Below the pieces are notes generated by a model, which did no database searches, was not told the DNA's origin, and worked only from the letters and a program-made list of their open reading frames with translations. Of a DNA stretch of 64,000 nt, positions 26,705 to 36,800 are shown in pieces (within the stretch, counting starts at the first letter, position 1; every line of letters starts with the position of its first letter). The DNA is taken from positions 124,001 to 188,000 of the forward strand of contig NZ_JAEQBW010000008.1 of the NCBI RefSeq assembly GCF_016679925.1, written 5' to 3'. Position numbers and translations under genes: made by a program. Source of the DNA: Marivirga aurantiaca (GTDB taxonomy: Bacteria; Bacteroidota; Bacteroidia; Cytophagales; Cyclobacteriaceae).

Positions 26705-27262
26705 ATGAAGAAGTATCCATTAATAATTATCATTGTTTTCCTTCTGCTCTCATCAGCAGTTTTTTATGGATATAATTATGTCTATCCAAGAGTGGTAGCC
26801 CATGCCATTGTATCTAAACAATATGTGGGGTTGCTGCCGGAAAAATTTAAAGACAGAATTGAATTGATAAGCGATACCGTGAATCAAAGGGTTTCCCGCA
26901 TGTTTGAAATTACTGAGGACAATGGAGTGACTATGGATGATTTGCTAAATGCAATAGACGAAATTGAAGAACAGGAAGTCAGGAATGCTTTGGCTGAATT
27001 ATATGAAACTGATATCCAATCGGTGGAACAAGTATATGAGATTGGTGTCAAGCATATCAAAATACAGAGTTTTGATCCGCAGGTTCTAAGAGCACCTTTT
27101 ATTGAGCACGTTAAACTGCATCATGTGAAAAAGGGCCTGAAATATATTAAACGTCATGACTTGCAAAATCAGATGAGCAGCAAAAGTGCCCGGTCAATTG
27201 CAAAGCAAATTCTCATTCAAAAGAAAGAGAAAATCCAAAGTAAAGCAGATATCAAAGATTAG
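26705..27262 (+). CDS. membrane-anchored protein of unknown function
   Basis: A 185-residue protein starting at the ATG at 26705; a TTG five codons earlier is possible but gives no better signal. Residues 4-24 are one N-terminal helix (PLIIIIVFLLLSSAVFYGY), so the rest is probably periplasmic. The body is helical and acidic, with ITEDNGVTMDDLLNAIDEIEEQEV, and the last 40 residues are rich in Lys, Gln and Ser. I do not recognise a family. It stands alone on the + strand between two leftward polysaccharide genes. Confidence 0.6.
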   Translation: MKKYPLIIIIVFLLLSSAVFYGYNYVYPRVVAHAIVSKQYVGLLPEKFKDRIELISDTVNQRVSRMFEITEDNGVTMDDLLNAIDEIEEQEVRNALAELYETDIQSVEQVYEIGVKHIKIQSFDPQVLRAPFIEHVKLHHVKKGLKYIKRHDLQNQMSSKSARSIAKQILIQKKEKIQSKADIKD

Positions 27263-27273
27263 ATGGAGTTGTC

Positions 27274-27668
27274 TCAACCCAGAACGTACCAAATCATAAT
27301 GGCTAATAATTTTAGATGAGCAAAAGCTCTATTTGGGCCAAAATATTATGCAATAAAAATTTCAGGAAGACTTAATGGTGTTTTGTCTTATCTATTATTT
27401 ATTTCACTCCTACGGAGCTTGCTGTAATTCTGTTGGCATTTTCTATTAAGGATTTACCCCTATGGGGCAAATCAGCCTGGGTACTATAACTAAATGCAAA
27501 CAATTCTACAAGGCTAATTACTGCACATTATACAAAGGAAAACAGGTAAAACTTCGATTTAGACATTTAGGAAATATTGTTGTAAAGCATTCAACCCAGC
27601 TCCAGAGGAGCCTGATCATCATAGCTAGCAATTACAGATGAACCAAAGCTCCGGAGGAGTGACATAAT
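27274..27668. repeat. diverged GCTCC/GGAGC palindromic repeat region
   Basis: The gap holds two diverged copies of one unit: 27274-27329 and 27591-27665 both run TCAACCCAG ... CTAGCAATT-like ... GATGA.C.AAAGCTC. Four short palindromes punctuate it: CTCCTACGGAG (27407-27417), CCCCTATGGGG (27457-27467), GCTCCAGAGGAGC (27599-27611) and CTCCGGAG (27649-27656). Such TACGGAG/GGAG palindromes form a known-looking intergenic repeat class in Bacteroidota (from memory). No gene is seen. Confidence 0.6.
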
Positions 27669-27675
27669 TCTTCAG

Positions 27676-29898
27676 TTAAACATTGAGGTTTTTAGGGTTT
27701 ACCATATTTAATATGGCCCCCGATAATTTCCCGTTTAACGATTGCAAAAACTCTATTGAATCTTTGTCCATTTGCTTGATTGATGAGTCTGCTGAAAAGA
27801 CAGGAATTACTTTATCTACATACTTGATCAATTCTTTAGAATCTGAAAATTCATTTAATGAGGGGCCCTCCAAAAGGATGTAGTCAAAATTATGCGCTAA
27901 ACCCTCAATTAATTTGTTAAAATCCTTGTTGTGGAATATTTCTTCCGGTGATTCATACCCACCAGAGTTTCCTATAATAGAAATATTCTTGTATTTGGTG
28001 GATACTATGAAGTCAGAGTCGGTATTTTTAGTCTCTTTTATTTCTGGTTCATCCTCTCTTTCAAATATTTTTAATTCTCCCGAACCCCTTGATTTTTGAT
28101 CAAGGTATTTCATGTTTTTCTTAGGAACTATGAGCCATTTAGTAAGAGAATTATTTTTGAAATTGGTGTCGATTATTAATATTTTCTTCTTAACCAGGCT
28201 TAATACATAAGCCAATGCAAAGGTGATAAAAGTTTTGCCTTCCCCTTCTTTTGGGCTGGTAATCAAGAAAGTTTTGGCGTTGGAGTTTTCTACTTCGAAC
28301 CTGATTTTTCTGAGGAAGTGTTTAAAAAGTTCAAGATCCCTGTTTTCATTCTTTTTACTGAACAATGCAGGGAAGTTTAATTTTCTGGTATCTACTTTAA
28401 TTAGGGTGCCTGCAAGAGGCAAACCTACTAACCTTTGGTACTGGTCAGAAGTTTTAATGCTGGCATCGGCTACTTCAATAACAATGATAGCAAATAGTGT
28501 TAAACCAAAAGTGGCAATACCTGCAAGAGCTATAATCAGTATTCTTTTGGAAGGTTCCGGACTTGCCGGTGGAGAAGCTCTATACACTTGCCTGATGGTT
28601 CCTGAGGAAGCTAATAGTTTATTCTCAGCTTCATTATATTTGTTTACTGCGGATAAATATTCATCTGAGGCCACTTTTACATCGCGTTCCAGCGTATTTA
28701 ATATGGCTTCGTTTTTAGCATAACCGGAAAGATTGCCTCTTAAGCTGGCAAGTTTTTCATTTACCCTGTTTAATCGGGATTCTTCCACTCGCATGTCAAT
28801 TTGGGCATTTTTAATGGCTTCGTTTAATTGTGCGGTGGTCATTCCGGTGGCTTGTATGTTGTTTCCCCCTTTTTCCATCATACTCAATTCCATTCTGTAT
28901 TGTTGTCTGAGCAGATTTAAAGAATCCAACAAGTTGGCATCATTAGTTCCTGAACTGATAAAGCGATCGTTCATGATGTCAATCTTTTTCTTTAGGTCAA
29001 TAATACGTTGGTTTGAGGTAACTCCCTTTGATCCACTACCAGTTCTCTCAGCCAGGGAATTTCTCAGGCTTTCTATTCTGAGCCTCAACCCGTAAATGGT
29101 ATTATTAATTTGATCACGTTGTTCTTCCAGATCATATACCTGAGAAGTTTTGGTTTCTCCCTGAGGCTGGCTGCTTACCATATTATTATTGGCTTTAAAA
29201 GCTTGCAGTGCTTCTGTTTTAGCATCCAGCTCCTCTTTCTTTCTTGCTACCAGTTCTTTAATGAAAGTCACAGATTCACTGGATGATTCTCTTTTGGACG
29301 AAACATAGTACCGGAGAAATTCTTCACAGTACACATTTACCGCATCAGCAGATAGTTGTGGGTTGGGAGAACTAAATGCTACTTCAATATAATCAGTGTT
29401 AGGTACCCTGTTTATTTCAAAACCACTGTTAAATGTGCCAAACGTATAATCAGTCGATTGTAAAATATCTCTTAATAAATCTGCATGTTGGTCATTAATG
29501 CTTAAGGTTTTTTGCTCTGCCAACTTTCTTTTTAAGAGCTTTTTAGCCTGTTGAATTTCCTGAGGAGTGAATTTACTGAGTTCATTAATTTCTGACTCAT
29601 TAAGAGAATCAAGTTTGTTTAAGGCCATTCGATAGGTCACCATGTTGATGATAGTGCCTGATTTCATAGTAGTTAATAAATTACTGAATTTGACATCTAC
29701 TCCTCTTAAATTAAACTTTTCGTCAGTAATGCTAACTCCTTCATTGGTGGTAAAGCCTGTAGCTATTTGCGTGCTTGCCTTATAGGTAGGTTTTAAATTT
29801 TGGGTGAAGATAAATGCAGCTATTATGGATACAATGGGAACCAAAATAATGATCCATTTTTTTCTCCATAATACGCGTAAAAGATAAATGATATCCAT
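27676..29898 (-). CDS. Wzc-like polysaccharide co-polymerase with degenerate tyrosine-kinase domain
   Basis: A 740-residue protein. A first helix (residues 14-31) and a second near 450-475 flank a Wzz domain and a long coiled-coil/GNVR periplasmic part. The cytosolic domain has Walker A SPKEGEGKT at 548-556. The Walker A' motif, normally DxDxR, reads DTNFK (Asp577, Asn579), the Walker B aspartate position is Glu677 in ILLEGPS, and the C-terminus lacks the usual tyrosine cluster. It should set chain length and couple polymerisation to export, but kinase activity is doubtful. It stands 178 bp upstream-side from the acyltransferase gene; the export pore is not in this window. Confidence 0.82.
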   Translation of the reverse strand: MDIIYLLRVLWRKKWIIILVPIVSIIAAFIFTQNLKPTYKASTQIATGFTTNEGVSITDEKFNLRGVDVKFSNLLTTMKSGTIINMVTYRMALNKLDSLNESEINELSKFTPQEIQQAKKLLKRKLAEQKTLSINDQHADLLRDILQSTDYTFGTFNSGFEINRVPNTDYIEVAFSSPNPQLSADAVNVYCEEFLRYYVSSKRESSSESVTFIKELVARKKEELDAKTEALQAFKANNNMVSSQPQGETKTSQVYDLEEQRDQINNTIYGLRLRIESLRNSLAERTGSGSKGVTSNQRIIDLKKKIDIMNDRFISSGTNDANLLDSLNLLRQQYRMELSMMEKGGNNIQATGMTTAQLNEAIKNAQIDMRVEESRLNRVNEKLASLRGNLSGYAKNEAILNTLERDVKVASDEYLSAVNKYNEAENKLLASSGTIRQVYRASPPASPEPSKRILIIALAGIATFGLTLFAIIVIEVADASIKTSDQYQRLVGLPLAGTLIKVDTRKLNFPALFSKKNENRDLELFKHFLRKIRFEVENSNAKTFLITSPKEGEGKTFITFALAYVLSLVKKKILIIDTNFKNNSLTKWLIVPKKNMKYLDQKSRGSGELKIFEREDEPEIKETKNTDSDFIVSTKYKNISIIGNSGGYESPEEIFHNKDFNKLIEGLAHNFDYILLEGPSLNEFSDSKELIKYVDKVIPVFSADSSIKQMDKDSIEFLQSLNGKLSGAILNMVNPKNLNV

Positions 29899-30092
29899 TC
29901 TTACTAATAATTTATTTATATTTTTTTACTTATTTAAGCTAGTCATAAAACTATAACGATAGTTCTATTAAAGTAGTCATTTTCATTCTAACAGTTTTTC
30001 AAATGAACAAATTACAAAGCTACAACCCAATATTAAAATTTTATTGCATTTGGATTTAAAAGCCCTTTGAATCCCTGACTAAAATGAAGCTT

Positions 30093-31172
30093 TTATGTAT
30101 TATATGCCCCTGTTTTCAACTCTTTACGAGATTCAAATTTTTCATAGAAAAATAAAATAATGTATACAAAAAAGATAAATAGCAGGGGAGCAAACAAATT
30201 GAAAGAATAATCCTCAATTCTTTTAAAAATTAAATTGAGAATAATATTGCCAATAGTGAAAGCACTTAAGGAATTTCTTCCAAACACCATCAAATATCTT
30301 GTCCATGGTTTTAGTTTGATACCCAACGGAATAACAGAAGAAAAAAACAATACATGGATTACCGCAAGAGATAAGGCTACCAGATAATATATTGGGTGAT
30401 TGTTGTTACGATAAGTATTAGTGAAATAATTGTTTAGTAGTTCATCCCAGGGAGTTGTGTAGATCACAACAGCAATTAAACTTAGCAATATGAGCAAAAG
30501 GTAGAAATTAATCCTTTGAAACTTCCATTTGTGTTCAAAATCAATAAAACTGGCAGATAGCATTCCAATAGAGACTATAGAAAGAGAGTGAAATACACTA
30601 GGTCCACCACTACCGCCTATGCCAAATATGGAGGACATGAAAATAGCTATATTTCCATGCTGTATTTCCATTTGACTTGTAAAAGGATACGTTAGCCAGT
30701 AGGAACAACATAGCACTACAATGAACCATATCCCATATTTATTTCTCAGCAGCAGAAGAGGGATAGCCAAAAGTATCATTACACAATAAATTTTGAGGAT
30801 ATTCCCATAATGATTGTTCACTGCAAAGAAAGTAGTTCCTATTGCTCCTTTTATAGTAAGGTAGCCACCTATTAAACCTGCTAGTGAGGTGAGGATAAAC
30901 CCTAAATAACATTGAAAGCTTCTTTTATATAGTTTGGGTTTAATGGAGGGCAACCCTACTTTTCTTAACCTTTTAAGATAAACCAGCTCCAGCATCATCC
31001 CAAACAAAAACAGGAAAGTAGGAGTAGCTGAGGTAGTAAAAAGTTTTACTACGGCATATTGTTCAAAACTATAGTTTGCCCAAATATTAAAATCATTCAG
31101 GGAGTGATCAAAAAGTGCCAGAAAAATGGCATAGCTTCGTACAAAATCAACAAAATATACTCTTTCTTTCAT
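30093..31172 (-). CDS. OpgC/acyltransferase-3-like membrane protein
   Basis: A 359-residue protein of about ten helices. It begins RVYFVDFVRSYAIFLALFDHSLN, the Arg/His-containing first helix pattern of OpgC and acyltransferase-3 proteins; TTSATPTFLFLFGMMLEL and the later YLMVFGRNSLSAFTIGNII also fit that fold. These enzymes move acyl groups (acetyl, succinyl) across the membrane onto glycans. A DUF1624-type annotation is possible. Placed next to the co-polymerase gene, it probably decorates the polysaccharide. Its start lies at ATG 31172 just inside a short tandem repeat region. Confidence 0.68.
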   Translation of the reverse strand: MKERVYFVDFVRSYAIFLALFDHSLNDFNIWANYSFEQYAVVKLFTTSATPTFLFLFGMMLELVYLKRLRKVGLPSIKPKLYKRSFQCYLGFILTSLAGLIGGYLTIKGAIGTTFFAVNNHYGNILKIYCVMILLAIPLLLLRNKYGIWFIVVLCCSYWLTYPFTSQMEIQHGNIAIFMSSIFGIGGSGGPSVFHSLSIVSIGMLSASFIDFEHKWKFQRINFYLLLILLSLIAVVIYTTPWDELLNNYFTNTYRNNNHPIYYLVALSLAVIHVLFFSSVIPLGIKLKPWTRYLMVFGRNSLSAFTIGNIILNLIFKRIEDYSFNLFAPLLFIFFVYIILFFYEKFESRKELKTGAYNT

Positions 31173-31253
31173 GTGTATATGTTATATTTCCATTAGTCAC
31201 ATGGAATTCAATAAATTTTATTCATCCTTGGTTGGTATGTTAAGGATTCTAAA

Positions 31254-31432
31254 ATTTACGCTCATTTCATGTGTATATAATTTCATGTGTGTATAATTTG
31301 TTTTTGATTATCATATGCCCCAAAGGGATCCCTTCGGGAGAATTCGCGATAAATATTCATCTGGCGGTTGGTCACCCCGATAGCTATCGGGGCTATCGGG
31401 ATTCTCCCTCGAATATTTATGCTCATTTCATG
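31254..31432. repeat. palindrome-rich insert flanked by 18-bp direct repeats
   Basis: ATTTACGCTCATTTCATG (31254-31271) recurs with one change at 31415-31432. Between them lie an imperfect 20-bp palindrome (31319-31338, core AAGGGATCCCTT), a perfect 18-bp palindrome CCCCGATAGCTATCGGGG (31375-31392), and two crossing complementary pairs: GGGAGAAT/ATTCTCCC (31336-31343 with 31401-31408) and ATAAATATTC/GAATATTTAT (31349-31358 with 31411-31420). A 16-bp tandem duplication TTTCATGTGTATATAA sits at 31265-31296. The layout suggests a non-coding mobile insert. Confidence 0.6.
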
Positions 31433-31435
31433 CTT

Positions 31436-32740
31436 TTATTTAAAAAATGAGAACTGTACTTGAAAAGCTAGTTCATTTGTTTGATTCATATTTCCAATCG
31501 ATACACCATCGTACTGTATTCTGTTACCTTCAATCCCCAATTTCTCCATTTCTGAGGCAATATATTTTGCTATTCGTGAAGACTCAATGACCATCTTTTC
31601 GGAAGTCATATCTTTTAGTACAAATACCTTGATAGTAAGCTTTACATCTGGATTGGCTTTGAATTTATTGACAAAGTGCCAAATAAGCTCTCCGGCCATT
31701 GGATTATCCTGAATGGATTCGTCTTGGCTTAATTCAATAGATGGAATAACATGGTATCCGAAGATCTCCTTTACTGTTTCTTGTGACAGATAATTTCTTC
31801 CGGATACTTCACTTCCACTTGCTACCCGCATAATGTTGTTGCTCCCGGATATTACAGGTTTCTCCATTCTCACTTCAAAAATATCTGCCAAATCTCCCTC
31901 ACGATTACTACTGAAAAAGGCAATGCTGTCACCATATTGGCTATAGTAGGCATCAAAGGCTTCAGAATTTATTTCTTTGCCCAAATTTTCGGGCTTTGAC
32001 CAAACATTCCAACTATTGTAGAGCCGTTTAGCCATAAATATATCCATATCTCCAAAACCACCATGCCCCTGGCTTGCAAAGTATAAGGTGTTTTTGTCCA
32101 AAGACAAAAAAGGTGATATTTCAGAACTACTCGTGTTAATGGACGAGCCGAGGTTAATTGGGTTTCCCCATTTGCCCTTTTCATCTTTCAAAATAACATA
32201 TAGATCCTCCTCTCCTAAACTGTTTTTACCTTGCATTGAAACTATCATTGCTTCATAATCCGGGGAGACGAACAAACCCTGGTAGCCACTGGAAGGAAGT
32301 CCCTCTACGGGGATGGTTTCAGGATTTGTCCATTTGTTATAGGCATATTTTACAAATTGAATACCTTTTTCAGGGCTTTTAGGATGGTTGAGGTAGATGA
32401 TGGAACTATTCCAGCTGGTTCCTACAATAAAATTATTTCTTTTGTCATTCCATCCCCGGAGATTATTTGACGGTGCACCCCACTCCATTTTGGAATGATT
32501 AAATGTGCTGTACCAAATATCGGATCCACTGTACACGCCTCCTTCATTATCTGGGTAGAAAACCCTGGCGAAAAATAACGTGTCACCTGTACTACTTAGC
32601 AATGGCATTATTTCTTCTGCATTTGAGTTAAGCTTATCAGATAGGCGCGTAACAGACTTAATAGTAGTTTGTGCAAAGGATGGCACATTTACCCACAGAA
32701 ACAATTGACATACAAATAAAAGTGAAATATTCTTTACCAT
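31436..32740 (-). CDS. PD40 propeller / degenerate OmpA-domain protein of a T9SS cassette
   Basis: A 434-residue protein with a signal peptide ending FAQT. Residues 30-290 hold WD40-like PD40 repeats (EIMPLLSSTGDTLFFAR, SGYQGLFVSPDYEAMIVS, EISPFLSLDKNTLYFASQGHGG, DAYYSQYGDSIAFFSSNREG). The last 110 residues have the length and strand pattern of an OmpA C-terminal domain (VKLTIKVFV, SSRIAKYIASEMEKLGIEGNRIQYDG), but the peptidoglycan-binding GHTD aspartate and arginine are absent. Proteins of this type accompany PorP/SprF and large adhesins as a PorE-like periplasmic anchor. It overlaps the PorP/SprF gene by 7 bp. Confidence 0.75.
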   Translation of the reverse strand: MVKNISLLFVCQLFLWVNVPSFAQTTIKSVTRLSDKLNSNAEEIMPLLSSTGDTLFFARVFYPDNEGGVYSGSDIWYSTFNHSKMEWGAPSNNLRGWNDKRNNFIVGTSWNSSIIYLNHPKSPEKGIQFVKYAYNKWTNPETIPVEGLPSSGYQGLFVSPDYEAMIVSMQGKNSLGEEDLYVILKDEKGKWGNPINLGSSINTSSSEISPFLSLDKNTLYFASQGHGGFGDMDIFMAKRLYNSWNVWSKPENLGKEINSEAFDAYYSQYGDSIAFFSSNREGDLADIFEVRMEKPVISGSNNIMRVASGSEVSGRNYLSQETVKEIFGYHVIPSIELSQDESIQDNPMAGELIWHFVNKFKANPDVKLTIKVFVLKDMTSEKMVIESSRIAKYIASEMEKLGIEGNRIQYDGVSIGNMNQTNELAFQVQFSFFK

Positions 32741-33741
32741 GTAAAAGGTGTACTAGCATTTTTATTATTGAAAAGATAGCTTAAGCTAACTTCGTGTACT
32801 CCATTAGCGAACTCCCGGATAAAACCTGTATAGTAATCATACGAGTAGTGTAGAAATACATTGCCCGGAATATTGACTCCCAATAAAGCTGAATATTTTA
32901 GATCATAATGCAAACCTGCACCTAAATAAATCAGCTCTTTATATTTAAACCTTAAGGCTCCTTTATATTGCATGCCATAGGTGGAAAAATAATTTATTTC
33001 AGCATTGGGCATAAGCGAAAAATCCGGATGAATGATCCATTTATAGCCGGCCAGAAAACTATAGGAAGTACAATCTTTCAAATATTCCAATACTTCATTG
33101 TTTTGCAGTTCGGTTATAAAAAGGGATTTTGCCGTAAAGGTGAAGTAATATTCCGGATTGTATAGTGCAGCCCCAATATCAAATTGTAAATTAGATTGTT
33201 TTCCTGCTGAAGAATTGATTATTTGTTGATAAAAATCGTCATTTACTTCATCCCTTACAGTCAAATTTTCAAAGCCAATCATGTTTTGCTGCAATTTCAA
33301 ACTGCTACCGAGGCTAACTGTGAAATTGTAGGATACAGGCAAATGATAGGCATAAAATGCCTTCACCTCTTTTCTGTCTAGCGGACCCAATTTAATGGCA
33401 TTGAGTTGCATTCCTATTCCTTGTTTTCTGCGCGCTTTTGTGGAGCGGTACAACGCCCTGGCCTTGGCTGGATTACTAATTTTAAAACCAGATCTTTCGG
33501 CCATATTCCCCCGGCCTTTTTTAATCGGATAAAACAATCCTGCCTGATAATAGCCTGATTCTTTTCCATAACTGTTCAAAGCTTGCCTGTACATTAGATC
33601 GGCAGAGATTTTGTCCTGTACACCTGCCATGGCCGGGTGTTGCCACTCAATAGCATGGAATATTTGCGTACGGGAAAGCAAATCCTGCCCCTGGAGGGCA
33701 AAACTCAAAGTGATCAATAAAAAAAGTATTACTATTTTCAT
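32734..33741 (-). CDS. PorP/SprF family type IX secretion membrane protein
   Basis: A 335-residue outer-membrane beta-barrel of the PorP/SprF family: signal peptide ending LQGQD, then HAIEWQHPAMAGVQDKISADLMYRQ, LGSSLKLQQNMIGFE, a string of amphipathic strands, and a C-terminal YSYDYYTG...NGVHEVSLSYLF. SprF-like proteins are needed for secretion or surface retention of specific adhesins that carry type B sorting domains; here the adhesin gene is directly upstream (61-bp gap), so a dedicated pair is likely. Confidence 0.85.
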   Translation of the reverse strand: MKIVILFLLITLSFALQGQDLLSRTQIFHAIEWQHPAMAGVQDKISADLMYRQALNSYGKESGYYQAGLFYPIKKGRGNMAERSGFKISNPAKARALYRSTKARRKQGIGMQLNAIKLGPLDRKEVKAFYAYHLPVSYNFTVSLGSSLKLQQNMIGFENLTVRDEVNDDFYQQIINSSAGKQSNLQFDIGAALYNPEYYFTFTAKSLFITELQNNEVLEYLKDCTSYSFLAGYKWIIHPDFSLMPNAEINYFSTYGMQYKGALRFKYKELIYLGAGLHYDLKYSALLGVNIPGNVFLHYSYDYYTGFIREFANGVHEVSLSYLFNNKNASTPFTW

Positions 33742-33802
33742 TTTATTATTCTTTTTCTTTTTATCAAATGGTACCTGTGAAAATTCGATTGTCCTGTTTA
33801 TA

Positions 33803-36800
33803 TTATTTTAAAATAGTAACAGTACCCTCATATTTACGTCTTCCATTGTTTAAATCAATTAAATAGAAATAAGTACCTGCCGGTAATAATTCACCTTTGT
33901 AGGTGCCGTCCCATTCACATTCCCTGGAGGAGCAGTTGTACAGGAGCATACCGTTATTGTTGAAAACTGATATTTTCACCTGTTCAAATAATTCCAGGTT
34001 AACGAAATCCCAGGTATCATTTACACCATTCCCATCAGGGGTAAATGCATTTACTATATCCAATTCCGGTAGCACATTGATTATTTGTAATTCCCTGCTT
34101 ACCGGCTCGCTATGTAATAGGCCATCGGATACTTTGATGCTGAGGCTTTTAATAGCTTCATCAGAAGTCAGAGGATTTACGTTCTCGTAGGTTACTTGTC
34201 TTAAAGCAGTTTCATAGGCAGATTTGGTAGCCTTTCCTGTCAATAGGTACACTCCACTTTCCCTATCAAAACTACCACTAATTACCTGCTCGCTCTCTTC
34301 TGTCATGGAGATTCGGTCTTCCTCAGGATTATAATTTTCTGTAATTTGAACAAAGGCACTATCAATAAATTGGTCGTCAACATCTGTTACGGTAATAGTT
34401 TCAGTTAATTTGATGGGATCCGACCCCTGGATATAATCAATAATACTGGTTTCAATATTGGAAAGCACGGGCGCATCATTTACTGAATCTATTTTGATAA
34501 AGATATCAGCCTCTTCCGAAAATTGATAGCCATCACTGGCAGACCACTGTAGCGTTATTTCTCCAAAGAAATTGGAAGGAGGAATATATTGAATGGAGGG
34601 GTCTGTTGAAAAGTCTATTTCCTGGCCAGGCTCAATATTTTGTCCGTTGCTTTGAATGGTCCCTCTGCTCCAGTTGAACTTGATGGTTTCTAAATTGTCA
34701 TCATCAGCATCATAAAAGGATTGCTTCAATTCTGAAATACCAAATTCATAAGGGCTGTCCTCTTGCATAGTAATATAGATATCATCCACAGTTGGGGCCT
34801 GGTTCATTCTAAGACGATAATTTTGTTCAGCAAATTCGCCTTGTGAATCAGTGATTCGTAAAGCAATATCTTCATCACTGGCATCTACCGGCACCTGCCC
34901 CTCCAAAATAGCTGTGCCATTACCATTATCAGTAAAGTTAAGCCATGACGGGGCTGACAAAGCTTCAATAACAAGCACATCGTTAGGATCTGCATCCCTG
35001 CCTGTGATCTCATAGGAATAATTGGTTCCAGCTAATGCTCTTTCCACAGGATCTGATGTGAATTCAGGAGCATCATTAACAGCTGAGACTGTCACTTTGA
35101 AAGTCTCTTCTGTGAAATTTATATCTTCAGGCCCATCATCTTGCAGATGCACAGTCACAGTAGCAATACCAAAAGAATCAGGCATTATGGTATATTTCAG
35201 GACTCCATTTGACCCAGGAGATGTATAGTCTACCGAAAGGGACTCAAAGAGCCCGGGGAAATCAGTGCTTGCGGTGATACTTATCTGTTGATTGCTTTCT
35301 CCTCCAGTACTAATACCTGTTAACGGGATGGTAAATTCATCAGGAGTATCCTCCATGATTGGGTCAGTATCTGGAATAGGGTCAATAGTTGGAGGTAGAT
35401 TTTCATTGCGCACAGTAATTTCAAATGATTGATTATCACTGGCTCCTTCTGAATCTTCCGCTATGAGTTCTACCATGAAAGGGCTGTTTTCCACATCAGC
35501 GACACTTGGAGTCCCACTCAACGTAAAATTACCATCAAAATTAAGCCATTCAGGTTTTTGAATTACGCTGATGGTTATCTCATCATCTTCATCAGGGTCT
35601 TCCACAGTGATGACATATTCATATAAGATATTTTGAATGGCCGAAGTAGCCGGCTCCGAGGTGATTATTGGTGGATCATTTACGTTTTCAACAGTGATCG
35701 TGAAATTTTGGGTAACTTTTAGCCCCAAGAAATCTTCTGCCTCCAAAACGACAGTATAGCTTCCCACATCCTGGTTAGTTGGAATTCCTGAAAGAGAAGC
35801 GGTGTTCCCCTCAGTTTCAAATGTAAGCCAGTCAGGAGCTGCCAGTAGGTTTATACTTACCTCATCATCATCAGGATCGGTTACCGTTATTTCATACAGA
35901 TATTCCTGATCTTGCGTGGCAGAAGTAACAGGGGTGGAGGTAAATTCCGGTGCCCTATTGGGAAAATCTACTTCAATAGTAAAGGATTGCTCCGCACTTG
36001 CCCCTTCAAGATCTTCAGCCAATATCCTCACAGAGCGGGATGCTGCCCTATCACTATTTCGCGGAGTTCCCTGTAGTCGGCCACTGCCATTTTCCAAATC
36101 TGTAAAGTTTAACCAGGAAGGTTTCTCTAGAATTGTGAGGGAAACTTCATCGTTTTGGTCAATATCATTGGTAGTTATATGATAAGTATATTGAACATTT
36201 ACAGTTGCCTGGGTGACAGGTGTACTGGTGAAAACAGGAGGGTCATTGACATCAATTACCTCAATATCAAAAAATTGTTCATCGGTATTGTTTTTATCAT
36301 CGCTTACCTTCAAGGCAATCCCATAGCTGCCCACTTGGTTATTGCCTGGTGTTCCGGAAAGCAGGGCCGTTCCATCGCCATTGTCAGTGAGGTTTAGCCA
36401 TGTCGGCAAGGAAATAATATTTGTGATTGTCAGTATATCTCCCTCATCATAATCTATAGCCTCTATTTCATAACTATATAGCTCATCTTGTAAAACCTCA
36501 GTTACAGGTTCACTGGTAAATATCGGGGGATCCTGTACTGGAGTAATAATTAGGCTGAATGTTTCGTTCGTAAACATTCCATTACTATCCGTTGCTCTTA
36601 CAGTAATGTTAGATGTGCCACTTATATTGGGTTCAACGCTTAAGGTGAGTAGACTTCCTGTCAATGAAAACTCGCTAAACAATTCAGGTGCAGTATTTGA
36701 AATTATTTCAAATACTAGTTCACTATCTTCATCTTCGGTATCACTAAAATAATCAAGGAAATCAATTTGTATTGGATCGCTATCTTCCGGGAATTCTAGA

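Noticed and set aside
27274-27668. Repeated palindromes as a CRISPR array
   Set aside because: The palindromes differ in sequence and spacing and no repeat of constant length with unique spacers exists.
28223-28723. 166-codon + strand frame opposite the co-polymerase gene
   Set aside because: It is antisense to a well-supported coding region and its translation resembles no protein; it is a shadow.
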